Assembly (NCBI GenBank): GCA_014904845.1
Contig: MU119374.1
Coordinates: 1-64,000, forward strand
DNA length: 64,000 nucleotides
Direction of reading: 5' to 3'
From: Acephala macrosclerotiorum
Taxonomy: Eukaryota; Ascomycota; Leotiomycetes; Helotiales; Mollisiaceae
Position 1 is the first letter of the stretch. Each line of letters begins with the position of its first letter. Under the pieces are notes generated by a model. That model was not told the origin of the DNA. It saw only the letters and a list, made by a program, of their open reading frames with translations, and searched no databases. The translations under genes were made by a program, and so were the position numbers. This document shows positions 24,655 to 36,655 of the stretch, piece after piece.

Positions 24655-26367
24655 ATTTGTAAAAGTTAGTATGGAGGCAGAACGCAATGTGAAGTATACA
24701 GATGTACCTTTCTTCAACTCACGACAACTTACTAGACCTCAACATCCTTGTGCTTATGTTTTCCAGCGTAGCGGTGTTGAAAGGCATATCCAGTAGCTAT
24801 TCCTTTGACCAGGCCGCTGTGGCTGTGCTTGATTGCGACAACCTGTAAAAGTTCGATCAATTGTCAGGCCCATGGAAAACGGCATCAAAATCCGGGGGTC
24901 AAATGGAAATAGGATCAGATATCCCCATTAAACCTGACTGTTCACAGCAGCGGCTCTTGCCCCATAAGGTGCCCGCTCCATCTCTCTCATAGCTGCCCAT
25001 CGATCACCCATCAGATTCCTAATGCGTCCGAGCGTGAGACTGGATTTTCTTCTCGACCCTTTTCCCGTTGCTCATCAGCGTAAACCATGAAGGCTGAGCT
25101 CAAGCGTTTACTAGCTGATCCTGGAACAGGAGGGTATGGGGCTGCACAAAATGATGCGTCGTAGAGCGTCGTGAACTTGCTGCGTTTGCTGTGGGACCAG
25201 GAGCTTGGGAAGTTCCACCGCTAGAAGCTTCGTTGAGTGCCGAATCGTGATTACAACTCAAGTTATGTTGGGAAACAGACTGAGCTAAGAGTTAGATATA
25301 TGTCTGGAAGAAGTTCTCAAGTTTCGTCTCAGCTATCCTCCTCAAAAAAGGTGTTAGAGGATTTGGCCACTTGCTATCACGTGTCTCTTCTTGATGACGA
25401 AGGGACCTTGGAACTGTAGGTCTCCCAGACATGAGGGATGTTCTTACAATTATACTTAGAAAGAACTGCGACATGCAATAGCTGACGCCTAATGGGACCG
25501 AGAGTAATTTACTTTGCTCCTCTTTCGAGTTATTAGTCCTAAGGTTCTCCATAGAGACCGCTACCGACGTCAAGTGAGTATAAGTTCAGGGCTCGGTACT
25601 GCATTTTAGCGACTTTCGCTAAAATTTCAGGGTACTACTTGCTACAGCTTCAGGCTTCTCGGTCGCTGAACTACAGCATACTGCACTCGCACGCTGCCAT
25701 TTTGCCAGCAGGTGCAGCACAAAGCGATACAGCTACACCTCAGCATGAATCTTCAATACAGATCCATCTCAGCTGGCAGCCTAAAACTCGAATATCAACA
25801 TGCAAATAAAGCTATGAAGTCCGTTGGTAACTTCTCGAAGTGAGGGTCTGTTGGTGAAATTTGAGGAAGCTCCTGGGGGATTTCAGCGAGTGCCTCAGAC
25901 CCCACACTCCATTCTGCAACGACGGAAAGCACGAGTCGAGATGCACTACCAGCTGCTTCGGGCTGAGAACTTCAAGAGCAGTCGAAGTCTATGTCTCAAA
26001 TGAGTTGATAGTTCTTCGAAAAGCGACTTGGGATTATGCCGAGGTCAAGGGGCAGTGAAGTGCGGGGTAAGTTTCAGTGATGATCGCTAAGTTTAGGGGA
26101 CTCGGTTAGACACTAAGGGTGGGCCGGAAGTTCTGCTTCGAGGGGGACAAAAAAGCCATTCCAATGCGTGACCCGAGCTTCGGAATTGAGAAAGGGGGAG
26201 TCATCCCGGTGAGGAGTCATCGAGTGCGGGTGTCGAAAGTCAGGTTGTCTTCGAAATATTTTCATTCAAGTTACTCAGCATATAAATACGCGACGCTTTA
26301 TTCCTTCGATTGCGTCCCCAGAATCCCTCAAGTATACATACAGCCCAAAATCCGGAAGTTGCAGCTC
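24655..26367. other. Intergenic region, nothing coding recognised
   Basis: About 1.7 kb between the SDR and the convergent transporter. Open frames are short and without domains. The only visible structure is a short perfect inverted repeat at 25604-25624. Confidence 0.45.
25604..25624. repeat. Perfect 9-bp inverted repeat with 3-nt loop
   Basis: TTTTAGCGA, three bases, then TCGCTAAAA. It could form a hairpin or be the end of a decayed small transposon. No gene is directly adjacent. Confidence 0.5.
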
Positions 26368-28124
26368 CTAGGAAGACAAATGAGCAGTATCATTCTCCTG
26401 CAGTAGGTCATAATCCTTGAACTTCCTCGCTGGCACATTCCTCTCAAACAAAATATCCAACTCCTCAAACGTCCTTCCCTTACTCTCCGGAATCCTAAAC
26501 CAACACCAAATCAAACAAACCAAACTAATAGCACCAAACAAGAATCCAGCCTTACCCCTCCAATTCGCCTGATCACTATTCAACATATACGGCATCGCAA
26601 TCGTAAACACAATCGATGCACCGGCTTGAACAGCTGTGGTGATGGCGATGGTTCGGCCACGGAGACGGGTGGAGGAGATTTCCGAGATGATGACAAAGCA
26701 GATGGGACCGACAGTCATTTGGTAGATGAAGGTCCAGATGTCCATTAATGTTGCTTGGGCCCAGATTGCGCCGGAGTGGCTGCGGCCGAAGTCGAGGAAG
26801 CCGATTATGAAGAGGAGGATGGTCATGAAGACCATGCCAGAGTTGTAGATTGTTCGTCGGCCGAACTGGTCTTGTCAGTAGGACTCTGAGGGGTGAGGAA
26901 TGCAGACCTACGTAGGACATCAGCGGCCAGGAAAGACATGTACCAACGAAACCAAGAGCGGTATTGCCAACTCCCACTGCAATATGTTAGCGGACTTCTC
27001 ATCGGTTTAGATATATGCTAAATGCAGCCTTACTGTTAAAAGCATCGGCAGAATTGAGACCAGCTTGCTCGAAAAAGAAGTTGGCATAGCCGATAAGTGG
27101 ATTTCCGCCGATGACTTGAATGAGGTACACCATGATCGAGATCTCAGTTCTAGCAAGATTGGCACGCTTGAAGCAATCGAAGTAGGTAGTTGTAGACTCA
27201 AGCTCTTGCTCAAGGAGATCGGTCTGCTCGATCATGACCAAGACACCATCGATATCAGGACGGTGTTTCGCGGAAGAGAGTTTCTCGAGTGCCTTTCTTG
27301 CATCGTCCTTTCTATTCTTTCGGACTAGCCAGTAGGGACTTTCAGGAGCGAAAGGTAAGCCAGCAAGTAGAATAACTGGCCATACCCATTGAATTGCCTG
27401 TGTACCGCATCAGTTCCGTGCCTCAGAGAGAAGTATATGCACTTACAAATGGCGCCTTGTAAGCCCATTCATCTAGTCTACTCTCAAGACCGGCTGCACA
27501 TCCTTGTGCAATGAATTGACCAATGACAAAAGCCAGGTTGACGGAGGCAGTGAGAACACCACGAAGGGCCAATGGACAAATCTCCGAGGCATAAGTCGGT
27601 GCAATAACAACATAAAATCCATACGCCAGGCCGCCAAGAATCTCTCCAGCACACAGCATTCCAATCGATGTCGAAAAAAATTGAATAAAGACGAAACAAA
27701 TCGACCAAACACAACATATCGCCAGAGTAAGTTTTCGTCCAAACTTTTCAAGTGGCCATCCACAAGCAAGAGCCCCCAAAACCTGTCCGATAGGATTTCC
27801 CATCCCAAGACCGGTTTGCCAAGGCGCAGAAATCTCCCATTCCCCATTATACTGCTTTCCGAATCGTTGCTGGAATGCAGGAAGTGCGTAGAACGAGGTC
27901 ACGAGCTGTGCATCGAAGCCTGCCATAATGACAGCGATACAGAAGAACATGGCCCAGAAAACTGCAGTGGGATATTGCTGCATAGCAGCCCAGAAGCCGA
28001 GATCGTGTTCTGCGGTCGTGATTTCTCGCGTCGCGTCGATCTCGAGGAGACCTCCCTTGTTCATGTCGACTCGTGTCTCGTGGACATGGGCGCTGGTGGG
28101 CGTGACATCGTCGTTGACTCCCAT
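26368..28124 (-). CDS. MFS sugar transporter (maltose/alpha-glucoside permease-like), about 534 aa
   Basis: Exons on the minus strand: 28124-27447, 27397-27034, 26976-26912 and 26865-26368, all GT-AG and in phase. It is a plasma-membrane sugar:proton symporter by family. Visible features: a hydrophilic N-terminal tail, WAMFFCIAVIMAGFDAQLV as the first membrane helix, GWPLEKFGRKLTL (loop 2-3 motif with GRK), PTYASEICPLALRGVLTA (PESR-like loop), PESPYWLVRK at the end of the first half, FGRRT in the second half, and PESKGRTFEELD at the C-terminus. The FYALPAFQQRFG segment after helix 1 is typical of fungal alpha-glucoside permeases, so maltose or a related disaccharide is the best guess, but substrate cannot be read reliably. 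The start (MGVNDD) was preferred to an upstream in-frame Met because it gives the usual tail length. Intact. Confidence 0.9.
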
Positions 28125-29016
28125 GATTGCTGGCCGTGTCGTTCTCGAAAGTGTGAAGAGAGAAGATACGAGAGATGGATACAGAAGGTTTGGGGATATC
28201 GATCTAAATAGGTTCGATAAGATGCATGTCCTCGTGCTCTGGACCTGGGTTGATTGATAGCCGAGCGTGGCGACCGACACATCGAATTAGCTTTTGTGAT
28301 AAGCAAAATCGTGGCTTATCTTACGCTCTGGAACAAGGTTTGCAACGTTGCCATGTGCTCCATATCATAGATTATGGTGGTACACTAGCCAGGGGGTCCC
28401 TGGACTAGGCAGAACGTAAACCCGATCAAGCAACACTGAGATAAGTCTTCCAGCAAACCTCAATCGTGGTATTGCTCGATTAAGGAAAGTGTTGTTATGG
28501 CCAGGGACACCGTGCCAGTACTGTTGAATTACTTATCGGTTGTACCACCGTAGATTTCATGATAACCCTGGGATCTTAAGGGCATTGGCCAAGCTGCCAG
28601 GTGGGTGCCAGGGCCTATATCTCGAGCCCTTGTCAAGACCACAGGTTTGATAATGTTCTCTTTGGACTTGACAGCTGCATCACTCAGATCGGCATCCTGT
28701 CTTGGAACCTTTGGAATGGGCGATCCTACTGTTGGAAAGTGGGGTAGCGTACGATTAGAGTTACCCCGCCCGACGTTTGCCGGTTACACCGGTCGGTGAT
28801 CTCCTGCACTAACAACCTGACATTTCCGAACCAACCTCTCATTTTCCAGCTCCCACTTATGAACCCCGAACCATTCAGGTACGGTGTACTCATTTTCTGA
28901 GTTTGGTGGCTTGAGACAGGGGCTGTCCAGACCCGTGAAGTTGATTCCATCCATTTGGGACGCTGTCGCCAGCCACATCTCGTCTTTCCGGGCTGCATAT
29001 CTTCTCGATCGATATC
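28125..29016. other. Divergent intergenic region between transporter and GNA1
   Basis: About 890 bp serving as the promoter region for both divergent genes. No motif can be assigned with confidence and no further gene is supported. Confidence 0.45.
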
Positions 29017-29599
29017 ATGGCTACTCTAAGAGGTCTCTTTTCGCCGGGCCTGATATCGCCAGATATCGCCTCCTCGTTTCCCGAGTCGTACCAAATTCGA
29101 CCTCTGGAAAGAGAAGATTACCACAAAGGATTCTTCCAATGCATCCAAGTTTTGACATCCACCGGAGATGTCACCGAAGAGCAATTCAACGAGCGGTATG
29201 ATTGGATGAAAACAAAAGGAGAAGGAATTCATTATTTCTTGGTCATTGAGCATCAGAACCAGATTGTTGGGACTGGAACGATAGTGGTGGAGAGAAAATT
29301 GTAGGTTGACTTCTCCAACTGTAGAGATTTCTGTTGACGATGAGTACAGTATCCATAATCTTGGCAATATCGCACATATTGAAGAGATTGCAATTCGAAA
29401 AGAGCATCAGGGGAAGAAGCTTGGATTGAAGATGATCCAGGCGCTCGGCTCTGTGGCCAAGAACGTTGGTTGCTACAAAAGCATTTTGGGCTGCAGCGAG
29501 GAGAATGAGCCATTCTATGTGAAGTGTGGCTTTGAGAAAGGAGGAAGAATCAAGGGGCAGTATTATGAAGAGGAGAAACCTGCGTATGAAAGGGGATGA
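29017..29599 (+). CDS. GNA1: Glucosamine-6-phosphate N-acetyltransferase, 177 aa
   Basis: GNAT-fold enzyme that acetylates glucosamine-6-phosphate with acetyl-CoA, an essential step to UDP-GlcNAc, chitin, N-glycans and GPI anchors. Exons 29017-29300 and 29350-29599 with a 49-nt GT-AG intron (GTAGGT donor) restoring ERKF|IHN. Features: RPLEREDYHKGFFQCIQVLT at the N-terminus, GTGTIVVERKF, GNIAHIEEIAI, the acetyl-CoA loop EHQGKKLG, and the C-terminal NEPFYVKCGFEKGG. Length and order match the eukaryotic Gna1 family. The start ATG gives a typical 25-residue lead. The gene looks intact and is probably a single-copy housekeeping gene. Confidence 0.94.
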
Positions 29600-30336
29600 A
29601 CTCGAGGGACTTGGAGTTGCATGATTAGCTTTCCTTGCTACGAAGGGAAGGATGGTATAGGAAAAACACGTGAGAGGAAAATAAAAGGAAAAATGTTGTT
29701 GAAGTTTTGGGGACAGCTACGTCCAAGATTCTCGAACAATTAGAGCACAACGAGTTATGATGACGCACATGAAGAATTGTTTGGCTTTCAACTCTTAGTG
29801 CGGTGCGCTTGCGAACCTCAAGTCTCGAGGTTTCGAAGGTCAAAATGAATCTGAGAAACAACGACTTCGAAAAGCCTTTTCCTTGCGATCAGATTGTGAT
29901 TTCAAGATTTGTGCAAGATGGAATTCTGCGGCGAGTGCAAAGAATTCTGGACGAGCTGCTCGCTGCACGAGTCATGATTTTGACTAGCTTTTGGCTTTAC
30001 TAGTCCGAAGGATCAAAAGTGGGATGGCTCAACTTCCCAGCCAATAAATAGCCAAGTATTTTCGATCAGCCCCGACCCCGCCAAATGGTCTGGTAATCCA
30101 TTTTGGAAATAGGGGAACGTTAACAGAGTTCACCGTGTTTCAGAACACTATCAATCACGCCCTATACAAGAGCCTTTCTCGTCCCTGCGACGTTACATTC
30201 TGTCTCCAACTAACCTCATCATTCCAGAACGTGGCTGGAAGCTTAAACAACCCCCTCCAAATTTCTTCTCTTCACCGATACCACACATTCTCATCACCAC
30301 ATTCACCTTGAGAATCGAAGTAAAAACACTTCCAAA
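29600..30336. other. Intergenic, promoter of the oxidoreductase
   Basis: About 740 bp without supported genes. The last 150 bases are C/A-rich leader-like sequence directly before the next ATG. Confidence 0.45.
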
Positions 30337-32012
30337 ATGGTACCCCACGCCAATACCGATGAAATGGATGTCGAGATCGTTCGTCTTCCCGCTCCCGAAC
30401 GTCCTTCATTCTCCGCCTCTCCACCCCGCCTCTGCATCATCGGCGCCGGAAACCGCGGAAACGCCTACGCGGACGCAATCCAAGAATCCACAAACGGAAT
30501 CCTCGTCTCGGTCGTAGAACCCATCGAAGTAAAACGTCGCCTTCTAGGCCGGAAATACATTTGGGGAAAATCCTCTCCTAGTGAAGGGCAAGAATTTAAA
30601 GATTGGAAAGAATTCGTGACATGGGAACTACAACGGAGAGAGAAAGAAAAGAGAGGGGAGGAGGTGGTAGAGGGCGTAGATGGAGTTTTCGTTTGTGTAC
30701 AGGATCAGATGCATTTGGAGGTTGTTGTGGGGTTGGCGCCGTTGGGGTTGCATATTATGTGTGAGAAACCGCTTGCTACTAGTTTGGATGATTGTGTTGC
30801 TATTTATCGGTCGTTGCTTTCGGGTCCGGATAAGAAGCAGGAGAAAATCTTTTCGATTGGACATGTTTTGAGGTATAGTCCGCATAACATGTTGTTGAGG
30901 AAGTTGTTGTTGGAGGATAAGGTTATTGGTGATGTGATGAGTGTTAATCATACGGAGCCGGTTGGGTGGTGGCATTTTACGCATAGTTATGTTAGGTAAG
31001 TGGGCGCTTTCGATTCGAAAACGCGAGTTTTGCTGACAAAATCAGGGGAAATTGGAGGAAAGAAAAGACTTCTGCACCAAGTCTTCTCGCAAAGTCATGT
31101 CACGACATGGACATCCTCCTCTGGCTTCTCTCCTCCCCACCACCCGGATCCTCAAAATCCGCTCACCTCCCAAGCTCAATCAGTTCCTCCGGCTCTTTGC
31201 AACTCTTCCATAAAGGCCGAAAGCCAACCGAAGCAGGCAATGCCACAAACTGCCTCTCCTGCGCCTACGAACCATCATGTCAATTCTCAGCTAAGAGAAT
31301 TTACATCGGACCTCAAATGGGAACACGTCAAGAACACTTCGTCAGCATCGTTCTTCCCGAGATCGAGGATTGCATTGCAGCAAGTGGGAAGGAAGCTGGT
31401 GAGAAGGCTCTGCTTGAGAGACTTGCGGAAGATTACAACTCCTCGACTCCAGCTTCGGAAATCAGCGGCAAGAATTGGTTCGGGAGATGCGTGTATGAAG
31501 CTGATAACGATGTTTGCGACAACCAGACCGTGACGTTGACTTGGGATAATGATCCAATTACTGGCGAAGGAGAGACACCTCTCCAAGCTCTGACGGGAAG
31601 AGGAGCAAAAACTGCGACGTTGCATATGGTGGCTTTCTCACAGAAAATATGCCAACGGTTTACGAACATTTATGGAGTGAATGGCGAGATTTACGCGGAC
31701 TCTGACTCTATTACAGTCCAAGACTTCAGGACAGGAGAGAAGAAAATACATTATCCCTCCGTTCCCAAGGATGGCGGACATGGGGATGGGGATCATGGGT
31801 TGTCGAGACATTTTGTGTTGGCGATTGATCGGGTTAAAAACCACGGCGAGAAGGTGGACGAGGCGCAGAAGACGTATATTGGATGTGGAGTCGATGAGAT
31901 TATTAGAAGCCATGCGGCGGTATTTGCTGCAGAGGAAGCAAGGAAGGGAAAACTTGTTGTTGATTTTCAAAGTTGGTGGGACAAGGAGGTTGAAGGGAGG
32001 TTGGGAGCTTGA
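30337..32012 (+). CDS. Gfo/Idh/MocA-family NAD(P)-dependent oxidoreductase, about 541 aa
   Basis: Exons 30337-30995 and 31046-32012, with a 50-nt intron (GTAAGT donor, GCTGAC branch, CAG acceptor) that joins HSYVR to GNWRKEK. The N-terminal Rossmann fold is shown by LCIIGAGNRGNAYADA (GxGxxG), then VFVCVQDQMHLE and the hallmark CEKPLA (EKP motif) near residue 147. SCHDMDILLWLL corresponds to the catalytic HxxD region. The C-terminal domain includes TATLHMVAFSQKICQR and ends KLVVDFQSWWDKEVEGRLGA. It is longer than bacterial relatives, with an extra segment around SCAYEPSCQFSAKRIYIG, which fungal homologues of this group also carry as far as I recall. Likely acts on a sugar or polyol derivative in the cytosol; the exact substrate is unknown. 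Confidence 0.9.
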
Positions 32013-32323
32013 GTTCGCAATTACGTGCTTCGCTGTATTTGAGAGCAACATTCTGCCCCCTGTTTTCGAAGAATTCTCTCTAAGACTCAAGAACGACAAG
32101 CCATCAGCTCAATAGCGAGGGAGGACCAATTCTTGCCCAAAGCAGTAACTTCGCACCTGAGAAAAACTCCTGGAGGATGAGTTTAACTGGAGCAAGGTTA
32201 TTGGAATCGGTTCCTACACTTAGCTGGGGGAAATGTCCGTCTTCCTTTGGAGGATCATTGATTGGCAGTTCATGCTCAATCGACTTTGATTTCTCACGCC
32301 TTGTATTCACGCCTTGTATTCGC
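32013..32323. other. Intergenic before hAT insertion
   Basis: About 310 bp with nothing recognised. It ends in the target duplication of the hAT element. Confidence 0.4.
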
Positions 32324-33764
32324 GTCTAGATCAGAGAGTCCAATCAGTCAGTCGACTGATCAACTGACTGATCAGTGATCAGTGTCAGTCATTCAATTGA
32401 CAATTTTAATTTATATCAGTCATTCAGTTAGCCATTGGACCAACTGATCAGTGACTGATCAGTTCAGATAATTTTATTTTACGATTTTGGAGTCATGATT
32501 AGTGTTTTAGAGAAGAGATTTTGGTGTTTTGGCGAGGCATTCGAGTCGGAAAAACATAAAGAAACGCTTCTAATTGGCTTAAATCTGTAATCTCGTGACT
32601 CGCAGTGAAACTTTACGATTGCACGACTTTTTATGGATCAATCATTGCACTTTATTATTATCAGCCATCACTTAAATCATATCATCCAAAGGATCAACAC
32701 TCTTAGAGTTAGAGCGTATCATTATAAAGAGTTCTGCTGATCTTTCTACGCTCTCTCCTATTAATGCCTTTACGCTTTTAGAGCAGCCAAAGTCTACACT
32801 ACCAGCTTTTGCCCGTCGAGATAAATGCCAGCGACCTCCGCCAATATATAACGATGGCGTATGCGAAGCTTCTCACGGCGCGTTATGAGAGTAGTTGCCT
32901 ATGTTCGAACATATCCTCGAACACTTCGAAAGTCTACAAAAAGAGGCCAAAGCTGGCAAGTTCAACCAATATCGAGGCATTCAAGAGTCAATCACTTTGG
33001 CCTAGAATAAGACAATTGATTATTACAATAAGACCGATCAATCAATAGCTTGAGTAATTGCAATAGTTCTATACTCGCAGTGGAAATGGGCATATTTCGA
33101 GAAAAACTGGACTAGTCAAGCAAACAAAGCTGCTCTCGCAACTGCGAGAAAATCTTTTAAGAAATTCTGGGATGAACGATATAAGAAGAATACTAATTCT
33201 ACGCGTGGCTTACGCTCGCTAGAACTAGAGCGCTAACTCTTTTTTATTGAGAGTATCCTCGAAAGTAGAGCTCCAATAGCTTCGCGCGCAATTCGACCAA
33301 AAGTTACCTCGCGCCGAGATCAATTGGCGATATATATCGAAGAGTCTACTGAGAAGATTGAAATAATGAACTACTAGAAAAAGATGGAGCTCTATTGGCC
33401 AGAGTTGGCTCGAATAGCCTTTGATTTTATGGCGATACCGGCGATGAGCTCGGAATGTGAACGTGTCTTCTCTTCTTGTTCTAAAATGACAACCCCAGAG
33501 AGTTCTAGATTGTCAGAAAAACTATTGTGGCATCAAGAGTGTTTGAATAATTGGCAGAGAAGAGGAGCAATTCGTATAGCAGCCGCTGCTAATGCTGTAA
33601 TCTTAGATCTATGAAATTTATATCTTCACTTTGAACTGATCAGTAGCTGATCAGTTGATCAGTTTCAGTCAATCAGTTGAGCCCTTTGTGATCAGTCATT
33701 CAGTTGAGGGTTTACCCTCAACTGATGACTGACTGACTGACTGATTGGATTCTCTGGTCTAGAT
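32324..33764. mobile_element. hAT-superfamily DNA transposon, degenerate, with complete ends and 8-bp target duplication
   Basis: The element body is 32332-33756 (1425 bp). Its ends are CAGAGAGTCCAATCAGTCAG on the left and, as reverse complement, CAGAGAATCCAATCAGTCAG on the right. That is a terminal inverted repeat of about 22 bp with one mismatch, starting CAGAG as is usual for hAT. It is flanked on both sides by the perfect 8-bp direct repeat GTCTAGAT (32324-32331 and 33757-33764). Both subterminal regions (about 32340-32465 and 33625-33745) are packed with TGATCAGT and CAGTCA(T/A)TCAGT motifs, likely transposase binding sites. The interior carries a broken transposase. The element is short for hAT and lacks the N-terminal zinc-finger region, so it is non-autonomous. 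Confidence 0.92.
32778..33614 (+). pseudogene. hAT transposase remnant (C-terminal half with dimerisation domain)
   Basis: One frame runs through about 280 codons with roughly six internal stops. Recognisable pieces: MFEHILEHFESLQKEAKAGK near 32901, KWAYFEKNW near 33085, KFWDERYKK, and the hAT dimerisation domain WPELARIAFDFMAIPAMSSE followed by CERVFSS near 33440. Several stops sit where hAT proteins normally have tryptophan (for example before LPMFEHI, before NKTIDYY and in the NY*KK motif). This fits TGG changed to TAG or TGA by G-to-A mutation. The N-terminal BED zinc finger and much of the catalytic core are absent. It cannot encode active transposase. Confidence 0.82.
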
Positions 33765-34463
33765 TGTCTCTCCATCAAAATAGCAGAATAAAATCCGCTT
33801 TCTTTCAGCAGAGTTACCAAGCTATTACGCGAGCCTATCTGGCTGTCACTTTCGTAGGTCTTAGTTCATAGCCAGTGCTCAGCATTTTGAGTCCTTCGAG
33901 TCCCCGGATGGGAAAGGAGTGACGTAGCTTAAGAATGGAAGATTAAATATTGTGACATTAACAACCTCGATGATTAACAATGTATGACAGTCTTACAAGA
34001 GCAGCTTCTCTATTATAATCGAGCTAGAAATATTGGGAGATCGTTGTTGTCAGTTGGTTTCTCGTGCTTCGGTGGCATTGAAGGGTGATGCGCTGGAATA
34101 TCGTACTATATTGACATGAAACTGCATGCTTGATCACGCATCAGCTCATATGTGCATTCTGGCCTGACCGGGTGCGGCGGTGAGAGTACTTTATTAAGGG
34201 AACATTCCCACTTAGCTAGAAGGGCATATTAGACATCATTGCCATTCCTTTTACCCTACCAAACTAGTAGTTGAAGGGGGGGAAGAGGGGTTGCTCACTT
34301 ACTTCAAGTCTCTTCTCAGGGCTGGTCCAAATTCGGCAAGACCGAGTAATTAATTTTGCATTACTTTCTATGATTTCATCATTCCGTCCGTAGCAATCTA
34401 CCTAATACGTGAATTTAGTGACTGTCGCACAGGATACAATTTACTTCGCAACTGGGCGATGTC
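33765..34463. other. Intergenic between hAT element and ATPase gene
   Basis: About 700 bp downstream of the minus-strand ATPase stop. No supported feature. Confidence 0.4.
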
Positions 34464-36231
34464 CTAAGTTGCCATAATGCTCTCGCCTCCATCGGTCGTC
34501 AATCTCATCCGAACTTTGATTTTCATGAAACTATCACCAAGCCTCTTTAAGGCCACTGCACCGTCGTTACTTGCCTCGAGGCGTACCATGGCACTAGGCG
34601 CAAACAACAATGCTTCCCCGACTCTCAAGTTCACAATGTCAGCAAACAGCCCTTTCGCCATGCCACTCTCATCTCTCGAACCTGTGGGCCGCTCTGGATC
34701 GGTAACGTCACCGTCACCGAGATCAGAAGCAGCACCTGCCAGGTGGCGCCTCAAAGCCCGCAGCCACTCTGGTGAAGTGAACCGATGCACGATAGTGACG
34801 GAAGATAAATCCAAGAGTGCTGGAGAGATGGTAGGTTCTTGTGTAGATATGATAACTCGAGCGCCAAGGTGACGCTGGAGCCGAATAGTGGACAGGAGGG
34901 TATTTGTAAGTGTCGATGCCTCAACTGAGGCATTCATATACTACAGACCGGCAAAGCATTAACATTCCAACTCGGGCTAGTGGTAAAGTGATTTTCCTTA
35001 CCTTATGAGCTTCATCGAGAGCGATGATCCGACCCACAGCAGAGCTTCGATCGAGAAAGATGCCTAGACAAATATTGAATAAGGCGCAGGCCCCTTCGGA
35101 TGTCATACAAGGACACGAGAGATCGATGATAGTGAGGCAGCCGGGCTATGCCTGTTAGTGATATGCGCAGAAGGAGGTATTCGCCCAGCAAACCACAGAA
35201 GTCCAGTCATTCCCAGCCCTAGCCGCCATTTTATTCGACCCCGCCCTCCTAACGGCTGTTTGTGCTTTGGGCATAAAGCTCTCCAACATATCAAGCCGCT
35301 GATTAAGCGGACCTAGCTGGGCCGGAGACATAGGGGTATCCATAAGACGTCTCTTGAAGCTCTGATAATTGAAGGCGGTCCCAGCCTCTTGCTGCTCAAT
35401 ACGCATCTCGTGCAAGATACGGTGCAATGTATGCAAGTACAGTGGCATCGGCTTATCGTCTTGGCTTACCGCCATGAGGTCCAACATACGCTTCGTGGTG
35501 AGATCGCTTTGGCTAATCTGTAGCGGCTCGACCTGGACGTTCAGATCGCGGTACGTTTGCTTAGGGGTAATGTTATTCGGACACAAAGATGATTCCGGGC
35601 TCTATTGACTTGCCTTGATCGTGCGCACGTTGGCAGGTGAGCATAGAACTCGTACCCTGATATCCGAGCTTGAGGAGAGGAAAGCGGCCTCACACGGCGA
35701 CCCCCCATCATCAGAGATGAATGTGTCGTAATGGAACACGAGGCCAGTGAGGGGGTGTGGAAGCTTGCTGGCGTCAGAGGGGATCAAGCAGTTCTCAAGC
35801 AGGCAGGATAGTGTATGACTCTTGCCCGAGCCTTGAGAGCCACAAATGAAGGTACTTGATGGAGATGCGACGTTGAAAAAGATGCGAGGATCTTCCTGGC
35901 TAGGAAGAAGGGCTATATTAGGCGCTATGCTTTCGGTCAAGCTTTCTGCTAGGCCAGCCAGCAGGCCGTACTGTGGGAAGGGAGGCACATGATTATCAGC
36001 AAGTCCCGTTTCGACATGTTCAAGCACAGGCATGGTGAAAATTGGTGCCGTTCTCGCCTCTTGAAGCCCTTGCTGTCCTGGTCCCCTCTTGAGAAGACTG
36101 AGATGGAAGGTGAGGAGCCGGCGTTTCTCGGACTCCTTGGGTGTTGGGGGTGCCGAGTCGGACATATCTTCTCGATTCATACTAGAAGGAATTAATGTGC
36201 TCCGTTTAACGAATGGATCAGGGCTATTCAT
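34464..36231 (-). CDS. FtsK/HerA-like P-loop ATPase, about 533 aa
   Basis: Exons on the minus strand: 36231-35614, 35559-35197, 35145-35002 and 34940-34464, all joining in phase. Walker A is FICGSQGSGKSHTLSCLLEN near residue 155. Walker B is RIIALDEAHKY, split by the last intron. A sensor-like strand follows in LGARVIISTQEPTISPALLD, and an arginine-rich segment in FTSPEWLRALRRHL. This order resembles HerA/FtsK-type ATPases, and filamentous fungi carry lineage-specific copies. The intervening PGCLTIIDLSCPCMTSEG strand is also typical. Intron 1 has the donor AAG|GCAAGT and no in-phase GT, so it is read as GC-AG. Intron 2 has a weak GTGGTT donor but a good CTAAC branch site. The N-terminus is uncertain (MNSPDPF chosen; an earlier in-frame Met at 36324 exists). 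Role unknown; DNA translocation or a defence-related function are possibilities. Confidence 0.75.
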
Positions 36232-36655
36232 ACTTTTAGGCCTTGTCAACCTGTCTTGAAGGTGGGCAGAGTGATCTTGGTTGCTGATGATCCTCTTTAC
36301 CAGCTCTCTGAGCATGATCAACAACGTGAACTATTGGCAGCTTGCCTTCGTTAAATATTCTTCAGGTGGTTTCCTTCTTACGAAGGGACTCTTTAATCTA
36401 TCTAAAATGATGCACTGTTCTACTTTGACGAAGAGCTTCTTTGAAATTCTTTGATCTGTTGGCATGTCGCGACTTACGTGGATCGAGCCGAGCCGCGACA
36501 GGGCTAAGCGAGATGTCACATGATTGACCTTCCCTGGGACCCTTTGGAAAAGTTGAGAAGTTTATAGGGGTTAAGGATTTAAAGGAATTTGTAACTATAT
36601 TTGCTTTATAATATATTTTAATACGTTATTATTTATGTATACGCTTATTAATATT
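36232..36655. other. Intergenic upstream of ATPase, increasingly AT-rich
   Basis: Probably contains the ATPase promoter. Composition becomes AT-rich from about 36580, leading into an LTR-like fragment. Confidence 0.4.

Noticed and set aside
27504..28211. 235-codon plus-strand frame across the transporter gene
   Set aside because: Lies opposite the first exon of a clear MFS transporter and has no domain features.
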